From Dicyema japonicum (Eukaryota; Dicyemida; Rhombozoa; Dicyemidae): a stretch of 64,000 nucleotides of DNA. Every line of letters starts with the position of its first letter. Position 1 is the stretch's first letter. The notes beneath the pieces were generated by a model, which was not told the DNA's origin, did not search any database, and worked only from the letters and a program-made list of their open reading frames with translations. A program made the position numbers and the translations under genes. The stretch lies in contig RDEW01000001.1 in NCBI GenBank assembly GCA_011109175.1, positions 232,182-296,181 on the forward strand, given 5' to 3'. Positions 59,391-64,000 of this stretch are shown in pieces.

Positions 59391-60705
59391 ATGAACAGAA
59401 TTATTCATTTTGTCATATTTATTCTGTTAAGCCAAATCGTCAAAATAAAATGCAGAGAGAGGAGATATATCTTAATTGATTCATATGTAATTTATAAGAA
59501 TCCTTCTAAAGTATATATTTCGATAACTTTAGCAATATCCTTTATTTCAGTTAAATAAGGAACTAACAATAGATGGCATTAATGGTAAGTATATTCTATC
59601 TGATAAAAATATAAGTTTAAAATTTATTCTACACTTTTACAATGAGTTTTATACTATTGACTTAATAACAGAAATTGTGTATGGTATGTTTTTCGTTGTA
59701 CTTTAGGTGGTAAGCGTTATACTAATATCACAACGATTTCTAAAACAAAATATGGGGAATACTACCGATGTGGTTATGCTTATATTATTTTTTCGGATAA
59801 TATATCTCTTACATTTTATTTAATCAAATTGCAATATCACGATAAAAGTAATTTGTATTATTTTACTGGAAAAGGTTTTTATCAAAATTTATTTAGCTAA
59901 TGACTGTAACCCAAATAATGACCCAAATACGCCGATTTGGTTTTTATTTAACAAAAATAAAATCCGAGCAGTAATAAGTGGAAATATCAAAATATCATAT
60001 ATTGACAATAACAAAATTGTACACTTTTGCATTGATTCTTAGATAACAGATGAGCATTTCAGTGATTATTACTATAATTTTTAACACGTGTTGTTAATCG
60101 AATCCATAAATATCTTTTGATTGGAGCAAATTCTAAAATATATATTACGGTGGATAAACTAGATAAAAAATATATTATTTATAACTTTTATGTTTGTGTT
60201 GGGCATGAAAAATCTAAATGCGTTTTACTTGAAAAGCAATTTAAACAAATTAAAATGGGAGGATATTATCAATGTGGACTCATCTCACAAAACTATAAAA
60301 ATGTGACTATCGAAATTTCATCTCTTAAATTACAATTTTTCCGCAATGATCTGAGTTTTGAATTTATTGGAGATGGTAAATAATTCCGGCTGAATTTTAG
60401 ATGAAGGATGCTTTGAAGAACAAATATCGAATGAAATTAAAGATAAAAAAAACATTTTTAAACATCGTAATAAAACCGACTAAATTTTAGATGAAATAAG
60501 TTTTGAAGAACTAATATCTTCTGAAAGTACATTTGTAAAAAAACTGACGAAACATCAAATAATTGGAATCGTATGTGGAGTTGTCGGACTACTGTTGTCA
60601 TTGATTCTATTTATAATACTTACTGCAGTCATTGCCAATATTTATATCAAAATGAAATCCCGTAATGAATCACTCTTCACTGAGCCATTCCTTAAGTTAA
60701 GCTAA
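59391..60705 (+). CDS. type I membrane protein, right family
   Basis: I do not recognise the family. Seven exons join through six introns of 22-25 nt (59511-59532, 59684-59706, 59875-59896, 60019-60042, 60376-60400, 60467-60490). The protein has a cleavable signal (MNRIIHFVIFILLSQIVKIK), then an ectodomain of about 340 residues rich in Tyr, Ile, Lys and Asn. That ectodomain contains the cysteine-containing motifs YYRCGYAYI and GGYYQCGLI, which look like two versions of one repeat. A transmembrane helix follows (GIVCGVVGLLLSLILFIIL) with a ~25-residue tail. The frame is intact except for one missing base in a T run (60079-60082). The C-terminal exon lies inside the left arm of a large inverted repeat. 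Function unknown; a surface or adhesion role is inferred only from topology. Confidence 0.75.
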
Positions 60706-61722
60706 TTATGATTCTCTTTCGGTTAAATTGGGTTAATGGTTTAATTTACTTAAATAATCACTTATCAATTCTCATGATGGCAGCTGAGATTCAACAATTA
60801 TCGTGGTCCACGGCCAGATATTTTCTTTAACTTGATTCCAGTTCTCTTACTTGATTCGATTTCATAAAATTTTTTTTACATTAATATACAAAATTAAAAT
60901 TAGATTTTATAAATTTCATAGGACGTTATTCTCTTTTAATCTACTATTTTTAAGATAATATTTCAAATGAAACGAATGGTTATTTAGTAGCTTGATAGAG
61001 ATGCTAATAATATAGGCTTAGTAGACTATTTCATGCTGCACGCTTGGCGTATATAAAATATCCAGCTGCAAACTTTAAAATTTATTTTTAAGAAGTTGAA
61101 ATTATTTAGAAGTAATCTGCTGAATTGATTGAATGGTGACGATATCTCTATTGAACTATGTCTTATTCTTATTCTTTGGTAACTTTCAACTGCAGAGGAC
61201 TTAAACAACCTCACAAGAACTACCAACTGATATGCGATTTAGCCACAAGTAAAGGATAGAACCTGGCCTATGAATATCTCTAATGTAAACCTTCATAATA
61301 AATCAAAATCGACGTGAGGTCAGATGATATTTTTAATTAAGACATTCCAATGACCAAGTCCTTCAAATTTCGTAATAGTCAACTACTTCGCACACAAAAG
61401 TGACTGATTTCCCGTAAGACCAAGAACATACTTCCGACTATCTTGAACAAGACCTATCGACTATCCACGCCCAAAATCCTAAAATCACTCTTGTATCGTT
61501 GACACAAGGCACATATCCACCAGTGGGACCAAACAGCATCTGCAATGCGAGAGTCCCTTTCTGAACCCACTCTGTCCCGGCTTCAAAAATTAATAAACAT
61601 AAAAAGATATCAGACTAAGAAATATCAAAGATTGTATTTTCCTCAATATTCCCATAATGTCACAGGTCTTAGATTTTTTATCGCTCCCTTGTTTTTTTCT
61701 GGTTTATGCTGAAAAATCAAAA
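60586..61722. repeat. inverted repeat, left arm (1,137 bp)
   Basis: Base n here pairs with base 124586-n in 62864-64000. The offset is identical at both ends of the arm, so there is no net indel. Only scattered substitutions are seen (about 97% identity by eye). The arm includes the end of the membrane-protein gene and pieces of an APE LINE. The repeat continues beyond the right window edge, so the true arm is longer on its outer side. Confidence 0.93.
61158..61590. mobile_element. rearranged LINE pieces in left arm
   Basis: At 61158 the plus strand starts an APE LINE endonuclease frame (MSYSYSLVTFNCRGLKQP). About 320 bp further, the minus strand reads an RT block (RIADAVWSHWWICALCQRYK at 61586-61476), equivalent to TADAVWSH in copies A and B. 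Opposite orientation of 5' and internal pieces is typical of a twin-primed (5'-inverted) LINE insertion. The mirror copy is at 62996-63428. Confidence 0.6.
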
Positions 61723-62863
61723 TTCCATCAGCAAGTTTCAAGGGAGAATGTGTCTCAAATACTTTCAAGGGAGAATGTGAAGTGACAAACTTAGGAGGTT
61801 GAAATGGAGAAAATCCTTGCTGTCAATATTTTCCGTTCTCTATTGAGGCTTTGCACAATTCACTCACTCATAGATAAATTAACAGTTTCGTAAGCGTATA
61901 ACCCATTTAGAAATGATGGAAGTTGTAAAAATGTGTGATTTCAGGAGGAAGAATTTTTCCTGAGTTCATGGTTTCAAGAGCAAGGGTCGTCTCAGGTTTA
62001 TTCTTTTCAGTGACGGAAGTATTAAGGATTTCTTCCATATTCGTGGAATTTTGTATTTGCATATCGAGTGGCTTAAAATTGGGTTATTGACTCAATTGTG
62101 TGGACCTGAATGCTTCAACTTCTCTATGTAGATATTATCTTCCTGGTATAACGTTTTCTTTATAAAATTGGTCGTAGATAACACATGTTCAGTCAATGGA
62201 ACTGCTTGTCCGGCCATTTATACATTCTTCAAAACTTATAGTAAGGGTTGTGGCTTATACTCTTTAGTCTATTTCTCTCCTTAATGAGGACTATTGTTTC
62301 AGAGCCGAATTTCTTGAAAAAAAACATATTGAGCGATACAGAATAACTTAAGCTCAAAATCAAACGGCCACGTTTTTTAAGGGGTGAGTTTATCCAACCT
62401 GACCAGTAGAGACAATCTTCAATGAAGTACAAAAGCCCAATCTATAAAAGCCCAAACTACAAAGCCCGAACTACAAAAGCCCAATCCTTCTGAACATGTT
62501 ACACTGGATCATCAGGGATACTTGAATTGATCTCAAACTGAAAGACTTCTGATCTGGATCCCAAAATTTCCCATTATATTTGTCGCGGACTGTCTATGTC
62601 ACTGCATTGAAAAGGCATTCGATTCGGACGATTCTAAGAAATGGGTACGATTATTTTATTTCCCATTAACGCTATACATACCCCGTATGAGGTGGAACGA
62701 AGAGAATTCACTTATGTCATTAGTAGAGAAGAAGGTCCACACATTCTTCTAACGAAACCTATTGTAGACTCCGAAGAGTTCACCTACAACTCCCAAAACC
62801 ATGTGAATCCGACACAGACAATCTCGGACACTTAGAGAGAGAGAGGTGCGATCCTTTGAAAGC
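61723..62863. other. spacer of the inverted repeat
   Basis: About 1,141 bp between the arms. It contains a short tandem array of aaaagcccaa/aactac-type units (about 62430-62487) and a repeated phrase tcaagggagaatgtg near 61740-61780. No gene recognised. Confidence 0.6.
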
Positions 62864-64000
62864 TTTTGATTTTTCAGCATAAACCAGAAAAAAACAAGGG
62901 AGCGATAAAAAATCTAAGACCTGTGACATTATGGGAATATTGAGGAAAATACAATCTTTGATATTTCTTAGTCTGATATCTTTTTATGTTTATTAATTTT
63001 TGAAGCCGGGACAGAGTGGGTTCAGAAAGGGACTCTCGCATTGCAGATGCTGTTTGGTCCCACTGGTGGATATGTGCCTTGTGTCAACGATACAAGAGTG
63101 ATTTTTAGGATTTTGGGCGTGGATAGTCGATAGGTCTTGTTCAAGATAGTCGGAAGTATGTTCTTGGTCTTCCGTGAAATCCGTCACTTTTGTGTTCGAA
63201 GTAGTTGACTATTACGAAATTTGAAGGACTTGGTCATTGGAATGTCTTAATTAAAAATATCATCTGACCTCACGTCGATTTTGATTTATTATGAAGGTTT
63301 ACATTAGAGATATTCATAGGCCAGGTTCTATCCTTTATTGTGGCTAGGTCGCATATCAGTTGGTAGTTCTTGTGAGGTTGTTTAAGTCCTCTGCAATTGA
63401 AAGTTACCAAAGAATTAGAATAAGACATAGTTCAATAGAGATATCGTCACCATTCAATCAATTCAGCACATTACTTCTAAATAATTTCACCTTCTTAAAA
63501 ATAAATATTAAGGTTTGCAGCTGGATATTTTATTTACGCCAAGTGTGCAGCATGAAAAAGTCTACTAAGCCTATATTATTAGCATCTCTATCAAGCTACT
63601 GAATAACCATTCGTTTCATTTGAAATATTATCTTAAAAATAGTAGATTAAAAGAGAATAACGTCCTATGAAATTTATAAAATCTAATTTTAATTTTGTAT
63701 ATTAATGTAAAAAAAATTTTATGAAATCGAATCAAGTAAGAGAACTGGAATCAAGTTAAAGAAAATATCTGGCCGTGGACCACGATAATTGTTGAATCTC
63801 AGCTGCCATCATGAGAATTGATAAGTGATTATTTAAGTAAATTAAACCATTAACCCAATTTAACCGAAAGAGAATCATAATTAGCTTAACTTAAGGAATG
63901 GCTCAGTGAAGAGTGATTCATTACGGGATTTCATTTTGATATAAATATTGGCAATGACTGCAGTAAGTATTATAAATAGAATCAATGACAACAGTAGTCC
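62864..64000. repeat. inverted repeat, right arm (1,137 bp within window)
   Basis: Reverse complement of 60586-61722. It is cut by the window edge, so the arm probably extends further. Confidence 0.93.
63881..64000 (-). CDS. C-terminal end of a second right-family membrane protein
   Basis: The minus strand encodes the end of the membrane helix and the tail ending MKSRNESLFTEPFLKLS and TAA, identical in sequence to the end of the 59.39-kb gene. The upstream part lies outside the window. It is a tail-to-tail paralogue produced by the inverted duplication. Confidence 0.8.
   Translation of the reverse strand, partial: GLLLSLILFIILTAVIANIYIKMKSRNESLFTEPFLKLS

Noticed and set aside
62641-62835. 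64-codon ORF in the palindrome spacer as a gene
   Set aside because: No domain, no micro-intron continuation, and it ends in a simple GA repeat.

Overview
The window reads as nuclear DNA of an animal with a compact, AT-rich genome and extremely short spliceosomal introns. Every host gene that I could reassemble has canonical GT...AG introns of only about 22-31 nt, and removing them restores continuous, family-matching proteins. The proteins are metazoan in type: a p300/CBP acetyltransferase with TAZ, bromo, HAT and ZZ domains, a fibrocystin-L (PKHD1L1) relative with IPT, PA14, G8 and Kringle domains, and a haem globin. The combination points to a dicyemid-like parasite, for which introns of this size are reported. 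That identification is an inference.

Layout. 0-1.8 kb: the 3' end of a Lys/Glu-rich gene, then a globin with an N-myristoylation consensus. 1.8-14.3 kb: relics of LINEs, Tc1/IS630, pogo/Tigger and hAT transposons, four copies or fragments of a type I membrane protein family, and a 2.65-kb block present twice in direct orientation. 14.4-16.6 kb: an uninterrupted LINE reverse transcriptase ORF. 18.9-21.6 kb (minus): a complete miniature p300/CBP of 796 residues in ten exons. 23.9-28.9 kb: nested LINE and Tigger remains. 32.3-33.3 kb: the 3' end of a LINE with a restriction-like endonuclease. 33.5-47.3 kb (minus): a very large fibrocystin-L gene, well preserved over long exons but with several stops and frameshifts. 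49.8-55.1 kb: a tRNA-derived SINE with perfect target-site duplications, a hAT fragment and a second apurinic-endonuclease LINE. 55.4-64 kb: a second family of single-pass membrane proteins, ending in a 1.14-kb-arm inverted repeat that runs off the window.

How the parts relate. The host genes do not form one pathway. They are a chromatin regulator, a probable haem sensor or oxygen-binding protein, a giant surface protein and two fast-diverging surface-protein families, separated by transposon debris. The debris shows recent activity (target-site duplications, trinucleotide tails, nested insertions) and probably drove the duplications of the membrane-protein genes. Several apparent breaks sit in homopolymers and may be assembly errors, so some 'pseudogene' calls are provisional.
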